64,000 nt of DNA from Alteraurantiacibacter aquimixticola (GCF_004965515.1 NZ_SSHH01000001.1:1309037-1373036); one strand, 5' to 3'; counted from the first letter of the stretch, positions 15,771 through 25,027 are shown. A program made the numbers and translations. Notes: generated by a model not told the origin, from the letters alone.

Positions 15771-18308
15771 ATGCAGCTTGTTATCGTCGAGTCGCCCGCC
15801 AAGGCGAAGACCATCGAGAAATACCTGGGCAAGGACTTCAAGGTCCTGGCCTCCTACGGCCATGTCCGCGACCTCCCGCCCAAGGATGGCTCGGTCCGGC
15901 CGGACGAGGATTTCGCGATGGACTGGGAGGTCTATGCCGAAAAGCGCAATCGCGACCAGGTGAAGGCGATTGCCGATGCGGCCAAGAAGGCCGACCGCCT
16001 GATCCTCGCCACCGACCCCGATCGCGAGGGGGAGGCGATCAGCTGGCACGTGCAGGAGCTGCTGAAGAAGCGCAAGGCGCTGCCTGACGAGGTGGAGCGC
16101 GTTACCTTCAACGCGATCACCAAGCAGGCGGTGACCGATGCGATGAAGGCGCCGCGCGGTCTCGATACCGATTTGATCGACGCTTATCTCGCCCGCCGCG
16201 CGCTCGACTACCTGTTCGGCTTCACCCTCTCGCCCGTGCTGTGGCGCAAGCTGCCCGGCGCCAAGAGTGCGGGCCGCGTGCAGTCGGTCGCTCTGCGTTT
16301 GATTTGCGAGCGCGAGCACGAGATCGAGATATTCAAGCCGGAGGAATACTGGTCCGTCGTCGCCAAGATGGAGCAGGATGGCACGGCATTCGACGCGCGC
16401 CTGGTGCGCTTCGATGGCAAGAAGCTGGAACGCCTCTCCATCGGCGACAAGGGCATGGCCGAAGCGGCGAAGGCGGCGGTGGAGAACGGGCGCTTCACGG
16501 TCGAGGACGTCGAGACCAAGCCGCTCAAGCGCAATCCCGCGCCGCCTTTCACTACCTCCACGCTGCAGCAGGAAGCCGCGCGCAAGCTCGGCTTCTCCGC
16601 CAGCCACACGATGCGCTGCGCCCAGTCGCTCTACGAAGCGGGCGCGATCACCTATATGCGTACGGACGGCGTGCAGATGGATGGCAGCGCCATTTCCGCC
16701 TGCCGCAAGGCCATCGCCGATCGTTATGACGGGCACTACATGCCTGAAAAGCCGCGTTTCTATGCCAGCAAGGCGAAGAACGCGCAGGAAGCGCATGAAG
16801 CGATCCGTCCCACCGATTTCGGCCGCGACCGTGCGGGTTCGGGTGACGAGGGCAAGCTCTACGACCTGATCTTCAAGCGCGCGATGGCGAGCCAGATGGC
16901 AGCTGCGCAGCTGGAGCGCACCACGATCACCCTGCGCGATGGCACCGGCCAGCACGAGCTGCGTGCAACCGGCCAGGTGATCAAGTTCCCCGGCTTCCTG
17001 GCCGTCTATTCCGAAAGCTTCGACGAGAAGCGCGAGGAGGACGAAGACGGCCTGCTCCCGGCGATGGCGAAGGGCGATTGCCCGGCGAAGAAGGCGGTTG
17101 AGGCGACGCAGCATTTCACCCAGCCGCCGCCGCGCTTTTCCGAAGCCAGCCTGGTGAAGCGCCTGGAGGAACTCGGCATCGGCCGTCCCTCCACATATGC
17201 CTCCACCATCCAGACCCTGCGCGACCGCGCCTATGTGCGGATGGAGAAAAACCGTTTCTTTGCAGAGGATTCGGGACGGCTCCTGACGGCGTTTCTCGAA
17301 CGGTTCTTCCCCCGCTATGTTGCTTATGACTTCACCGCGGGTATGGAAGACGAGCTGGACGAGGTCTCCGGCGGGCGTGCAGAATACAAGAAGCTGCTCG
17401 AGGATTTCTGGCGCGATTTCAAGCCGAAGAGCGACGAGGTCATGGAGCGCCAGCCCTCCGAAGTGACCGAGGTGCTGGACGAATTCCTCGCCGATTATCT
17501 CTTCCCTCCGCGCGAGGACGGCAAGGATCCGCGCTTCTGCCCTCTATGTGCCGAACAGGGCCGCGAGGGCGGGGAGCTGCACCTGCGCGGCGGTCGCTAT
17601 GGTGCATTCATCGGCTGCGTGAACTATCCGGAATGCACGTTCCGGCGGAAATTCGGCCAGCCAGGCGATGGCGACGGGTCGGACGACACGGTGATGGGGC
17701 AGGATCCGGAAACGGGTCTCGACGTCGAGCGCAAGACCGGCCGCTATGGCCCCTATGTACAGCTGGGCGAGGGCAAGGATGCAAAGCGTGCCTCGATTCC
17801 CAAGGATGTCGACGATTTCGATCTCGACTGGGCGCTGAAACTGTTGGCGCTGCCGCGAATCATTGGCGATCATCCTGAAACGGGCCTGCCGATCGAAGCC
17901 GCCATCGGGCGCTATGGCCCCTATCTCCGCCACGATGGCAAATATGCACGCCTGCAATCGACGCGCGACGTGTTCGAGACGGGCATGAATGCGGCGGTCA
18001 CGCTGCTCGCAGAGGCCGCCAATCGCAAGGGCGGTTCGCGCGGCAAGGCGGAACCGATCAAGACTTTCGGCGAGCACCCCGATTCGGGTGGGGAGATGAA
18101 GGTGATGCCGGGCCGCTACGGGCCCTATGTCACCGATGGCAGCACCAATGCGACTATCCCCAAGGATGTGAAGCCGGAGGATGTGACCGAGGAGCAGGCG
18201 ATCGAGCTGATCAAGGCACGTGCCGCCAAGGGACCCGCGAAGAAGAAGGGGCGCAAGAAGGCGGCGAAAAAGAAGCCTGCAGCCAAGAAGGCGGCCGCGA
18301 CGAAATAG
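15771..18308 (+). CDS. topA: DNA topoisomerase I
   Basis: Type IA topoisomerase that relaxes negative supercoils. 845 residues: Toprim domain at the N-terminus (VIVESPAKAKTIEKYLG, DPDREGEAISWH), the cleavage region with the active Tyr in AITYMRTDG near residue 298, a C-terminal zinc-ribbon-like CPLC...YPEC segment near 590, several topoisomerase C-terminal repeats (GRYGPYV units), and a Lys/Ala-rich tail of about 30 residues that likely binds DNA. Complete, no frameshift. Confidence 0.97.
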   Translation: MQLVIVESPAKAKTIEKYLGKDFKVLASYGHVRDLPPKDGSVRPDEDFAMDWEVYAEKRNRDQVKAIADAAKKADRLILATDPDREGEAISWHVQELLKKRKALPDEVERVTFNAITKQAVTDAMKAPRGLDTDLIDAYLARRALDYLFGFTLSPVLWRKLPGAKSAGRVQSVALRLICEREHEIEIFKPEEYWSVVAKMEQDGTAFDARLVRFDGKKLERLSIGDKGMAEAAKAAVENGRFTVEDVETKPLKRNPAPPFTTSTLQQEAARKLGFSASHTMRCAQSLYEAGAITYMRTDGVQMDGSAISACRKAIADRYDGHYMPEKPRFYASKAKNAQEAHEAIRPTDFGRDRAGSGDEGKLYDLIFKRAMASQMAAAQLERTTITLRDGTGQHELRATGQVIKFPGFLAVYSESFDEKREEDEDGLLPAMAKGDCPAKKAVEATQHFTQPPPRFSEASLVKRLEELGIGRPSTYASTIQTLRDRAYVRMEKNRFFAEDSGRLLTAFLERFFPRYVAYDFTAGMEDELDEVSGGRAEYKKLLEDFWRDFKPKSDEVMERQPSEVTEVLDEFLADYLFPPREDGKDPRFCPLCAEQGREGGELHLRGGRYGAFIGCVNYPECTFRRKFGQPGDGDGSDDTVMGQDPETGLDVERKTGRYGPYVQLGEGKDAKRASIPKDVDDFDLDWALKLLALPRIIGDHPETGLPIEAAIGRYGPYLRHDGKYARLQSTRDVFETGMNAAVTLLAEAANRKGGSRGKAEPIKTFGEHPDSGGEMKVMPGRYGPYVTDGSTNATIPKDVKPEDVTEEQAIELIKARAAKGPAKKKGRKKAAKKKPAAKKAAATK

Positions 18309-18312
18309 GAAA

Positions 18313-18332
18313 TTCCGGCCGTCCCGCCGGAA
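18313..18332 (+). terminator. Hairpin after topA
   Basis: TTCCGGC (18313-18319) and GCCGGAA (18326-18332) form a perfect 7-bp stem with a 6-base loop, 5 bases after the topA stop. There is no T run, only AAAAT, so it may end transcripts weakly or protect the 3' end. Confidence 0.5.
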
Positions 18333-18414
18333 AAATCGTGCAGGTCCTTAACGGCGTTGGGGATTTGGTAAATATTTTGCGGCTAGAACGTCCTGCAAGG
18401 TTAGGACGGGTTCC

Positions 18415-18687
18415 GTGATTGAAATCGAAGTTCAGAACGAGACCAATCAGTCGCAGGAGCGCCTGCGGTTTGCTGCTGTGCCGCGCATCGGCGAAGGGCT
18501 TCGCTTGCGCGGTCCCGACGGCATGTGGGCCAGCTTCGACGTGCTCGATGTTTGGTACCAAAAGGCGGATTTTGGCGACCTGTGGGTTCCCTATATCCAT
18601 GTAAGGATCACTCCTGGCGAAGGCGCGCATCCGGCGCCGTTCGAGATGGACGGAATGCGAGGGGAGTTCGAACCATTCGGAACCTGA
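18415..18687 (+). CDS. Small conserved-looking protein of unknown function
   Basis: 90 residues starting at GTG 18415, no signal peptide or membrane helix. Compact mixed sequence: IEIEVQNETN at the start, RLRFAAVPRIGEGLRLRG, then an aromatic-rich stretch (FDVLDVWYQKADFGDLWVPY) ending IHVRITPG. It looks like a small beta-rich domain. Its TGA overlaps the likely start of the response regulator gene (CTGA at 18684-18687), so the two are probably made together and may act in the same pathway. No function assigned. Confidence 0.7.
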   Translation: MIEIEVQNETNQSQERLRFAAVPRIGEGLRLRGPDGMWASFDVLDVWYQKADFGDLWVPYIHVRITPGEGAHPAPFEMDGMRGEFEPFGT

Positions 18688-19364
18688 TCAAACGGACAAC
18701 GGGTCCGCAAGCCAATCAGAACGACAATCCGGGCGCCGGCAAGACGCTGGCGCAGAAGATCGCCGACGCCAATCGCGAGCGCGATCCCGGTATCGTCGAT
18801 CCGTTACAGGAGTTCGAAGAGGAAAAGGATGCGCCGGCAGCGGAGGCCCCGCGCCAGCGCACCCCGCAGGCCGAACAGCCCGCCAAGCCTCGTCCTGCAC
18901 CGCGCGCCGGGTCGTCCGATTCGGTGGATACGGACGAGATCGTGCGCCAGGCGAAAGCGCAACGGCAGGGCGGGACTGCTCCGGCAATCGGCCGCGGCAA
19001 GACCTGCCTGGTCGTCGATGACAGCCGTGTCGTGCGCAAGGTCGCCAGCAAGATCGCCGCTAGCCTTGGCTATCGCGTTGTCGAGGCGGAAAATGGCGAG
19101 GAGGGCCTCGCCCGCTGCAAGCAGCACATGCCCGACCTCGTCCTCACCGACTGGCAAATGCCGGTGATGAGCGGCATCGAATTCGTCGGCGAACTGCGCG
19201 CCATTCCCACGCACAAGGCACCGACCGTGGTGTTCTGTACGCAGATGAGCCAGGCCTCAGATATTCATGAGGGCATCGCCGCCGGCGCCGACGACTACAT
19301 CGTCAAGCCGTTCGACGAAGCACAGCTGCGCGCCAAGCTGCTGAAGCTGGAAAGCTCCGGCTAA
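18684..19364 (+). CDS. Response regulator with long N-terminal linker
   Basis: About 226 residues: a 105-residue polar, Pro/Ala-rich N-terminal extension and then a CheY-like receiver (acidic pocket VVDDSRVVRK, phospho-Asp in LVLTDWQMPVMSG, switch Thr in VVFCTQMS, Lys in IVKPFDEAQ). No output domain follows. The start is unclear: no ATG, GTG or TTG lies near the beginning of the protein-like sequence. A CTG at 18684 overlaps the stop of the preceding gene as CTGA, like the ATGA couplings elsewhere in this window. The frame is open upstream to GTG 18525, inside the preceding gene. Confidence 0.82.
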   Translation: MIKRTTGPQANQNDNPGAGKTLAQKIADANRERDPGIVDPLQEFEEEKDAPAAEAPRQRTPQAEQPAKPRPAPRAGSSDSVDTDEIVRQAKAQRQGGTAPAIGRGKTCLVVDDSRVVRKVASKIAASLGYRVVEAENGEEGLARCKQHMPDLVLTDWQMPVMSGIEFVGELRAIPTHKAPTVVFCTQMSQASDIHEGIAAGADDYIVKPFDEAQLRAKLLKLESSG

Positions 19365-19449
19365 GCGAAGCCCCGGGCTGGGAGCGCCGCACGGCAATCC
19401 CGGTCATCGCCTCTTGTGTTTGTCTGAATCAAACGCCAGATGGCGGCTG

Positions 19450-20859
19450 ATGGATCAGGCGGCCAACATACCAACGCGCACAGACGCGGCCGCATCCCAG
19501 CACGTCGATACACACCCCGGTTTGCCCACGCCGCGCCGCTGGTGGGCCATTATCGCAATCAGTTTCGGAACCTCGTTGCTCGTCATTGACGGCTCGATTC
19601 CCAATGTCGCCTTGCCGACGATCGCGCGCGAGCTTGGGGTGAGCAATTCGGTCGTCACCAACGTGGTCACCGTTTACCAGCTCGTGCTGGTGATGTTGCT
19701 GCTGCCCTTCTCCTCGCTGGGAGACAGGATCGGCCACCGGCGCCTGTATCAATACGGGCAGGGTGTTTTCATGCTGGCATCGGCGCTGTGCCTGTTTGCT
19801 GACAGCCTGACCCTCCTCCTATTGTTGCGTGCCTTGCAAGCCATCGGCGCCGGCATGGCGCTGAGCGTATCGGCGGCGATGCTGAGGCAGATATATCCGG
19901 CGAAGAGCCTTGGCGCGGGGCTGGGTGTGAATAGCGTGATCGTCGCCTCCTCGGCCGCTCTGGCACCCACGTTGGGCGGCTATATCGTCGGGCACCTTGA
20001 CTGGCAGTGGGTCTTCGTTGCTGCCGCGCCTCTCGCCATTGTCAGCTTGCTACTGGGGCAAGCCTTGCCTGAACCGGAGCCGCAGGATCGCAAAAACGAC
20101 TGGCTCGGCTCCGTATGGAGTGCGCTGACCATGCTGCTGGTGATCGGCGGCCTGCAGCTCGGCACCCATGGCTATCCGCCGGTCGGCGTGCTTCTCGCGC
20201 TTGCCGGTGTGGTCTCACTGGTCGGACTCGTGCGGAGGGAAAAGGCGAGTCCCGCACCCGTTTTGCCGGTCGATCTACTCTCCAAACCTGTGATTGGCCT
20301 GTCCGCATTGGCGGGTATGTCGAGCTTCATCGCCGCTGGATCATTGATGCTTTCACTGCCTTTCCGGCTCGAGGAAGGCATGGGCTACGACCCGCAGACG
20401 GTGGGGCTGCTATTGCTGCCTTTCCCGCTCACCATGCTAGTGGTATCCCCGCTTGCGGGCTGGATGAGCGACCGGGTCGCGGCCACCAAGCTGGGCGTCA
20501 CCGGCATGAGCATCGCCATTATCGGACTGCTGCTGCTCGCCTTCATGCCCGATGATCCGGGCGAGACGGGCATCGCCCTGCGCCTCGCCTTCACCGCACT
20601 GGGCTTCGGCCTGTTCTTCGCCCCCAATACACGCCTGCTGATCGGCCGTGCCCCGCGCGACCGGGCGGCGGCGGCAGGCGGCCTCATGTCCACTTCGCGG
20701 CTTTTGGGCCAGACGCTGGCGGCGGTGGCGGTCGGCATATTACTCGCGGGCGGTCTCGGCATGGGACCGGTGCCGATGTTTGTATCCTGCGCGCTTGCTG
20801 CAGTGGCGGCACTGTGCAGCCTGACGCGATATCAGTTCAGGGCGAGCAAGGCGGGTTAG
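19450..20859 (+). CDS. MFS drug-efflux transporter, 14-helix (DHA2/EmrB-QacA) type
   Basis: 469 residues, about 14 membrane helices. Motifs: LVIDGSIPNVALPTIAREL in helix 1 (the DHA2 signature), LGDRIGHRRLYQYG loop 2-3 (motif A), and LRALQAIGAGMALSVSAAML (motif C-like). Such proteins use the proton gradient to export lipophilic cations or other drugs. No membrane-fusion partner or regulator gene is adjacent. ATG 19450 follows a GTTTG-N7-CAAAC inverted repeat by 15 bases. The stop overlaps the convergent era stop by four bases. Confidence 0.92.
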   Translation: MDQAANIPTRTDAAASQHVDTHPGLPTPRRWWAIIAISFGTSLLVIDGSIPNVALPTIARELGVSNSVVTNVVTVYQLVLVMLLLPFSSLGDRIGHRRLYQYGQGVFMLASALCLFADSLTLLLLLRALQAIGAGMALSVSAAMLRQIYPAKSLGAGLGVNSVIVASSAALAPTLGGYIVGHLDWQWVFVAAAPLAIVSLLLGQALPEPEPQDRKNDWLGSVWSALTMLLVIGGLQLGTHGYPPVGVLLALAGVVSLVGLVRREKASPAPVLPVDLLSKPVIGLSALAGMSSFIAAGSLMLSLPFRLEEGMGYDPQTVGLLLLPFPLTMLVVSPLAGWMSDRVAATKLGVTGMSIAIIGLLLLAFMPDDPGETGIALRLAFTALGFGLFFAPNTRLLIGRAPRDRAAAAGGLMSTSRLLGQTLAAVAVGILLAGGLGMGPVPMFVSCALAAVAALCSLTRYQFRASKAG

Positions 20860-21746
20860 CGCACCCAGTCCAGCCCCATCTCCTCATAGATTTCGCGCTT
20901 TTCGGCCCAGTTTTCCTCGACCTTTACATGCAGGAAGAGGTGGACGGGAACGCCGAGGATTTCGGACAATTCCTTGCGCGCAGCCTCGCCGATTGCCTTG
21001 ATGCGGCTGCCGCCCTTGCCGAGAACGATCGACTTCTGGCTGTCGCGTGCGATCACGATCTGCTGGCGGATTTCGACGCTGCCATCCTTGCGCTGGGTAT
21101 AGCTCTCGTGCCGCACGGCTGAGTCGTAAGGCAGTTCGTCATGCAGCTGCTGGTAAAGCTGTTCGCGCGTCACTTCGGCGGCGAGCAACCGCTCTGAAGC
21201 GTCCGAGACCTGATCCTCCGGATAATGCCACGGGCCTTCGGGCATCAGGCCTGCCAGGTGATCCTTCAGTTCGGGCACGCCATCGCCGGTGAGGGCGGAA
21301 ACGAAGAAGACCTCCGAGAAATCGACTTCGCCGGAGAGTTCCTCGGCGAGGGCGAGCAATGGTTCCTTGGCGCTGGCATCGACCTTGTTGAGGACGAGGA
21401 TCTTGCGTTCGGGCCGGTTCTTCAGCGCCTCGATCAGCGGCATCAGCTCATGCCGGCGCTGCTTCATCGGGTCGACCACCAGCAGCACTGCATCGGCGGC
21501 GGTGGTGCCTTCCCATGCCGCGCTCACCATGGCGCGGTCGAGTCGACGCTTGGGCTCGAAAATGCCGGGCGTGTCGACAAGGATGATCTGCGTCTTGCCC
21601 TGCAGCGCAATGCCCAGCAGGCGCGCGCGCGTGGTCTGCGCCTTGGAACTGGTGATGGCGACTTTCTGCCCCACCAACTGGTTGACCAGCGTGGACTTGC
21701 CCGCATTGGGCGCGCCGATCACCGCGACAAGGCCGCAACTCGTCAT
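20856..21746 (-). CDS. era: GTPase Era
   Basis: Essential GTPase that binds 16S rRNA near its 3' end and helps 30S assembly. 296 residues: G1 GAPNAGKST near residue 10, G2 region TSKAQTTRARLLG, G3 DTPGIF, G4 LNKVD, and a C-terminal KH domain (IVLGKGGSRIKAIGEAARKELSEI in part). The start is ATG 21746 (MTSCGLVAVIG); an open frame extends upstream into rnc but is not coding. It is last in the lepB-rnc-era operon. The spacer to rnc is only 28 bases and is mostly a repeat element. Confidence 0.97.
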   Translation of the reverse strand: MTSCGLVAVIGAPNAGKSTLVNQLVGQKVAITSSKAQTTRARLLGIALQGKTQIILVDTPGIFEPKRRLDRAMVSAAWEGTTAADAVLLVVDPMKQRRHELMPLIEALKNRPERKILVLNKVDASAKEPLLALAEELSGEVDFSEVFFVSALTGDGVPELKDHLAGLMPEGPWHYPEDQVSDASERLLAAEVTREQLYQQLHDELPYDSAVRHESYTQRKDGSVEIRQQIVIARDSQKSIVLGKGGSRIKAIGEAARKELSEILGVPVHLFLHVKVEENWAEKREIYEEMGLDWVR

Positions 21747-21755
21747 ATCCGATCT

Positions 21756-21774
21756 TCCTGAGCTTGACGAAGGA
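21756..21774. repeat. Dispersed repeat core in the rnc-era spacer
   Basis: On the coding strand TCCTTCGTCAAGCTCAGGA fills the gap between the rnc stop (21775) and the era start (21746). The ends TCCT and AGGA are complementary. This sequence type (CTTCG-N-CAAGCTCAGGA) is a very common intergenic repeat in sphingomonad genomes. Its last bases, AGGAAG, lie at the right distance to act as the era ribosome-binding site. Confidence 0.6.
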
Positions 21775-22446
21775 TCACCCGAACTTCTCCATGAACAATT
21801 TGGCCGCTTCGGCTTCCGCCTCACGCTTGGAGCCGGACGTGGCTTCAACCTCGCCGACATTATGCACGCTAACGCGCACGGTGAAACGCGCGGCGTGGTC
21901 AGGCCCCGAGCGGTCCACGACCTTGTATTCAGGCGGGCGACGCTGGTTGCCTGCTGCCCATTCCTGCAGCGCGCTCTTGGGATGCTTGGCGTGGCCGACA
22001 TGGCCTTCCACCGCATCATTCCACAGCACGCGGATTACGTCGCGCGTGGCATCGAAACCATTGTCAATGAAGCCGGCGCCGAGAAGCGCCTCCATGATAT
22101 CGCCCAGCACATTGTCGCTGTCATGCGCGCCATCGTCGCGCGCCTGGCGGCCAAGGCGGATATGGTCGGACGCGCCAATTGACCGGGCCACTTCGGCACA
22201 GGCTTGCTTGCTGACCAGCGCGTTCAGCCGCTGCGCCAGCTTGCCTTCGCTGCCATTGTTGCGTGCATAGAGCCATTCGGCGATGGCAAGGCCTAGGACG
22301 CGGTCGCCGAGGAATTCCAGCCTCTCATAATCGCGCGCATCGCCGGTGGAGCCATGGGTCAGCGCCTCATGCCACAAATCACCTTGTGTGACAGTGAAAC
22401 CGAGCCCTTCCAGCCAGTCCCTCGATGCCGGATCGAGCTTGGTCAT
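21775..22446 (-). CDS. rnc: Ribonuclease III
   Basis: Double-strand-specific endoribonuclease for rRNA and mRNA processing. 223 residues: catalytic signature ERLEFLGDRVLGLAIAEWLY near residue 42, second acidic site in DNVLGDIMEALLGAGFID, and a C-terminal dsRNA-binding domain (HPKSALQEWAAGN, SGSKREAEAEAAKLFME). The start ATG at 22446 overlaps the lepB stop (ATGA), which decides it over the longer frame beginning at 22506. Middle gene of lepB-rnc-era. Confidence 0.97.
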   Translation of the reverse strand: MTKLDPASRDWLEGLGFTVTQGDLWHEALTHGSTGDARDYERLEFLGDRVLGLAIAEWLYARNNGSEGKLAQRLNALVSKQACAEVARSIGASDHIRLGRQARDDGAHDSDNVLGDIMEALLGAGFIDNGFDATRDVIRVLWNDAVEGHVGHAKHPKSALQEWAAGNQRRPPEYKVVDRSGPDHAARFTVRVSVHNVGEVEATSGSKREAEAEAAKLFMEKFG

Positions 22447-23285
22447 ATGCCGCGGAACATCCGGCTCCAGCGTGCGGCGGTAAACCAGGTCCATGGCTTG
22501 ACCCATTCGGCATTGCCGTCCGTGCTGAAATACATGAGGCTCGCTTTGGCAACGACGTTGTCGACCGGCACCAGGCCGATGCCGCGCCCGGCTTCGGCGG
22601 GAAAGCGGCTGTCGAGCGAGTTGTCGCGATTGTCGCCCATCAGGAACAGGTGGCCCTCGGGCACGACCACGGGCGCGGTCACGTCCTGCGGTTCGAGCCC
22701 GAAATCGAGGATGTTGTAGGACACGCCATTGGGCAGCGTTTCGCGGAATTGCGGGTAGCGGCAGACGAAAGTGCCATCGTCCTCGCGCGCGGCGAAACGG
22801 GCATAGCGGCAGCGGCCATCGGGGCGGATGGGCAGCACGAAATCCTCCACCTGCTCGAAGCCGACCGGCTGTTCGTTGATGTGCAGCACGCCGTTGACCA
22901 ACTGGATCGTGTCGCCCGGCACGCCGACCACGCGCTTGATATAGTCGCTGCCGTCGATCGGATGCTCGAAGATCACGATGTCGCCGGGATCAGGCGTATC
23001 GGCCAGGATGCGGCTTTCAGGCAGCAGCGGGGCGTTGAAGGGCAGCGAGCGGTAGGAATAGCCATAGGGCCATTTGGCGGCGAACAGGTAATCGCCCACC
23101 AGCAGGCGCGGCATCATGCTTTCGCTGGGAATATTGAAGCTGGTGAAGAAGAAGCTGCGGAAGATCAGCACGATGATCACCAGCTTCACGCAGAACCACG
23201 CGAAGCTGCCGAGGCTTTCCTTGTTCTCTTCCTTCGCCGCCGGCGCGCTTTCAGCCGGCTCGATCTCGCGGATGTTCTCGTTCAT
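22443..23285 (-). CDS. lepB: Signal peptidase I
   Basis: Membrane serine protease that removes signal peptides from secreted proteins. 280 residues: cytoplasmic N-terminus, one membrane helix (FAWFCVKLVIIVLIFRSFFF), catalytic Ser in FNIPSESMMPRLLVGDYLF near residue 47-65, general-base Lys in DYIKRVVGVPGDTI, and the C-terminal box GDNRDNSLDSRF. The start MNENIREIEP at 23285 fits the family; the open frame runs further upstream but without a protein-like sequence. First gene of lepB-rnc-era. Confidence 0.97.
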   Translation of the reverse strand: MNENIREIEPAESAPAAKEENKESLGSFAWFCVKLVIIVLIFRSFFFTSFNIPSESMMPRLLVGDYLFAAKWPYGYSYRSLPFNAPLLPESRILADTPDPGDIVIFEHPIDGSDYIKRVVGVPGDTIQLVNGVLHINEQPVGFEQVEDFVLPIRPDGRCRYARFAAREDDGTFVCRYPQFRETLPNGVSYNILDFGLEPQDVTAPVVVPEGHLFLMGDNRDNSLDSRFPAEAGRGIGLVPVDNVVAKASLMYFSTDGNAEWVKPWTWFTAARWSRMFRGI

Positions 23286-23395
23286 GGGCGCGGTCTTGTT
23301 GCCGGGGAGGGGCAACGTCAAGAAAAATGCCCATTGCCCCCTTGCTTTGATCGACCAAGCGCATACCCCATGGGGCGAAACCCGAACCATGGAGC

Positions 23396-24934
23396 ATGTC
23401 CTTGTCCGATCCGCGCGCGCCCGTCTGGAAGAAGCTGTCCCTGCATCGCGATCCGCCTTTGCTGGAGCTGTTCGCCGATGATCCGCAGCGGGTGGAAAAA
23501 CTCTCGACAAGGGTGGAGCTGGATGAGGGCGGCATCCTGTTCGACTGGTCGAAGACCCACCTGACCGATCTCTATCTCGACGAGTTCGAGGAGCTGGCCG
23601 AGGCGAGCCAGTTCGATGAGATGCGCCGCAAGCTCTTTGCGGGCGAGGTGGTCAATCCCACCGAGGGCCGCGCCGCTGAACATTCCGCCCTGCGCGGCGT
23701 GGGCAAGGACAGTTCGGTTGAGGAAGCCGAAGCCCTGCGCGCCCGCATGCAGCTGCTGGTCGAGGCCATTCACGAAGGCGCGCTGGGAGAGGTGAAACAC
23801 CTGATCCATATCGGCATTGGCGGCAGTGCGCTCGGTCCGGCGCTGGCGGTGGATGCGCTGTCCCGCGACCTTTCGCTGGTGGACGTGCATGTGGTTTCGA
23901 ACATCGACGGTGTCGCGCTGGAAGCGGCCTTTGCCGCCTGCGATCCGGCGACCACGATGATCGCGGTTGCCTCCAAGACCTTCACCACGATCGAGACCAT
24001 GACCAATGCGCAAAGCGCGCTGAAATGGCTGGCGCAGAACGGCGTATCCGATCCCTCGGGACGTGTGGTCGCGCTCACAGCCGCGCCGGAAAAGGCGGTG
24101 GAATGGGGCGTGGACGAAACGCGCATCCTGCCTTTCTCCGAAAGCGTAGGCGGGCGTTATTCGCTCTGGTCCAGCATCGGCTTTCCCATTGCCGTCGCCA
24201 TCGGGTGGGAGGATTTCGAGCTGATGCTGCAGGGCGCGGCGACAATGGACGCACATTTCCGCGACACGGAGGGGCGCGACAATGTCTGCCTGCGCGCCGC
24301 CTTTGCCGACCAGCTCTACACCCGACTGCGCGGCTGCGAGACGCGCGCAGTGTTCTGCTATGACGAACGCCTTGGCCTGCTGCCTGATTACCTCCAGCAG
24401 CTGGAGATGGAATCGAACGGCAAGCGCGTGACTGCCGAGGGAGAACCGGTCGATTTCCCCACCGCTCCGATCACCTGGGGCGGGGTGGGCACCGATGCGC
24501 AGCATGCGGTGTTCCAGCTGCTCCACCAGGGCACGCATCTGGTGCCGGTGGATTTCATCGCCAGCATCGCGCCGGGCGACGAGCTTGACCCCGCGCATCA
24601 CCAGATCCTGCTGACCAATTGCTTCGCGCAAGGCGCGGCGCTGATGGCGGGCGGGAATATGAGCGCGGATGGAAAGGACCCGGCGCGCGCTTTCCCGGGC
24701 GATCGCCCCTCGGCCACCATCCTGTGCGACGATCTTGATTCTGAGACTCTGGGTGCGCTTATCGCCTTCCACGAGCACCGCACCTTCGCCAATGCCGTGC
24801 TGATGGGCATCAATGCTTTCGATCAGTTCGGCGTGGAGCTGGGCAAGAAGATGGCCAAGGATATCGAGGGCGGCGAGGCGAGCTTCGATGCCAGTACCGA
24901 GGCGCTGCTGAAGGCTGCCGGCCTGTCCGAGTAG
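23396..24934 (+). CDS. pgi: Glucose-6-phosphate isomerase
   Basis: Interconverts glucose-6-phosphate and fructose-6-phosphate. 512 residues. Signatures: HIGIGGSALGPALAVDAL near residue 140, SKTFTTIETMTNA, VGGRYSLWSSIGFP near 252, and the C-terminal active-site segment FDQFGVELGKKMAKDI with the catalytic Lys. Divergent from lepB with a 110-base gap between the starts. It also feeds glucose-6-phosphate to OtsA. Confidence 0.97.
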   Translation: MSLSDPRAPVWKKLSLHRDPPLLELFADDPQRVEKLSTRVELDEGGILFDWSKTHLTDLYLDEFEELAEASQFDEMRRKLFAGEVVNPTEGRAAEHSALRGVGKDSSVEEAEALRARMQLLVEAIHEGALGEVKHLIHIGIGGSALGPALAVDALSRDLSLVDVHVVSNIDGVALEAAFAACDPATTMIAVASKTFTTIETMTNAQSALKWLAQNGVSDPSGRVVALTAAPEKAVEWGVDETRILPFSESVGGRYSLWSSIGFPIAVAIGWEDFELMLQGAATMDAHFRDTEGRDNVCLRAAFADQLYTRLRGCETRAVFCYDERLGLLPDYLQQLEMESNGKRVTAEGEPVDFPTAPITWGGVGTDAQHAVFQLLHQGTHLVPVDFIASIAPGDELDPAHHQILLTNCFAQGAALMAGGNMSADGKDPARAFPGDRPSATILCDDLDSETLGALIAFHEHRTFANAVLMGINAFDQFGVELGKKMAKDIEGGEASFDASTEALLKAAGLSE

Positions 24935-25027
24935 CCGCCCCGGTCTTCCTACCGGCGTATTTACCTTCTCGCGACGGGCAAATCTTAACCACCAGAGATT
25001 AGCCTTTCCCGCTCATTCACCAGAACA

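Noticed and set aside
15639-17114. 491-codon minus-strand frame over topA
   Set aside because: Antisense of a certain gene with low-complexity Arg/Leu/His composition; no motif.
23318-24778. 486-codon minus-strand frame over pgi
   Set aside because: Antisense shadow of a certain gene; no family resemblance.
24970-25027. CtrA-like half site TTAACCA before the SIR2-like gene, with similar TTAAC near 7554
   Set aside because: The second half at proper spacing (TTAA-N7-TTAA) is missing; single half sites occur by chance.
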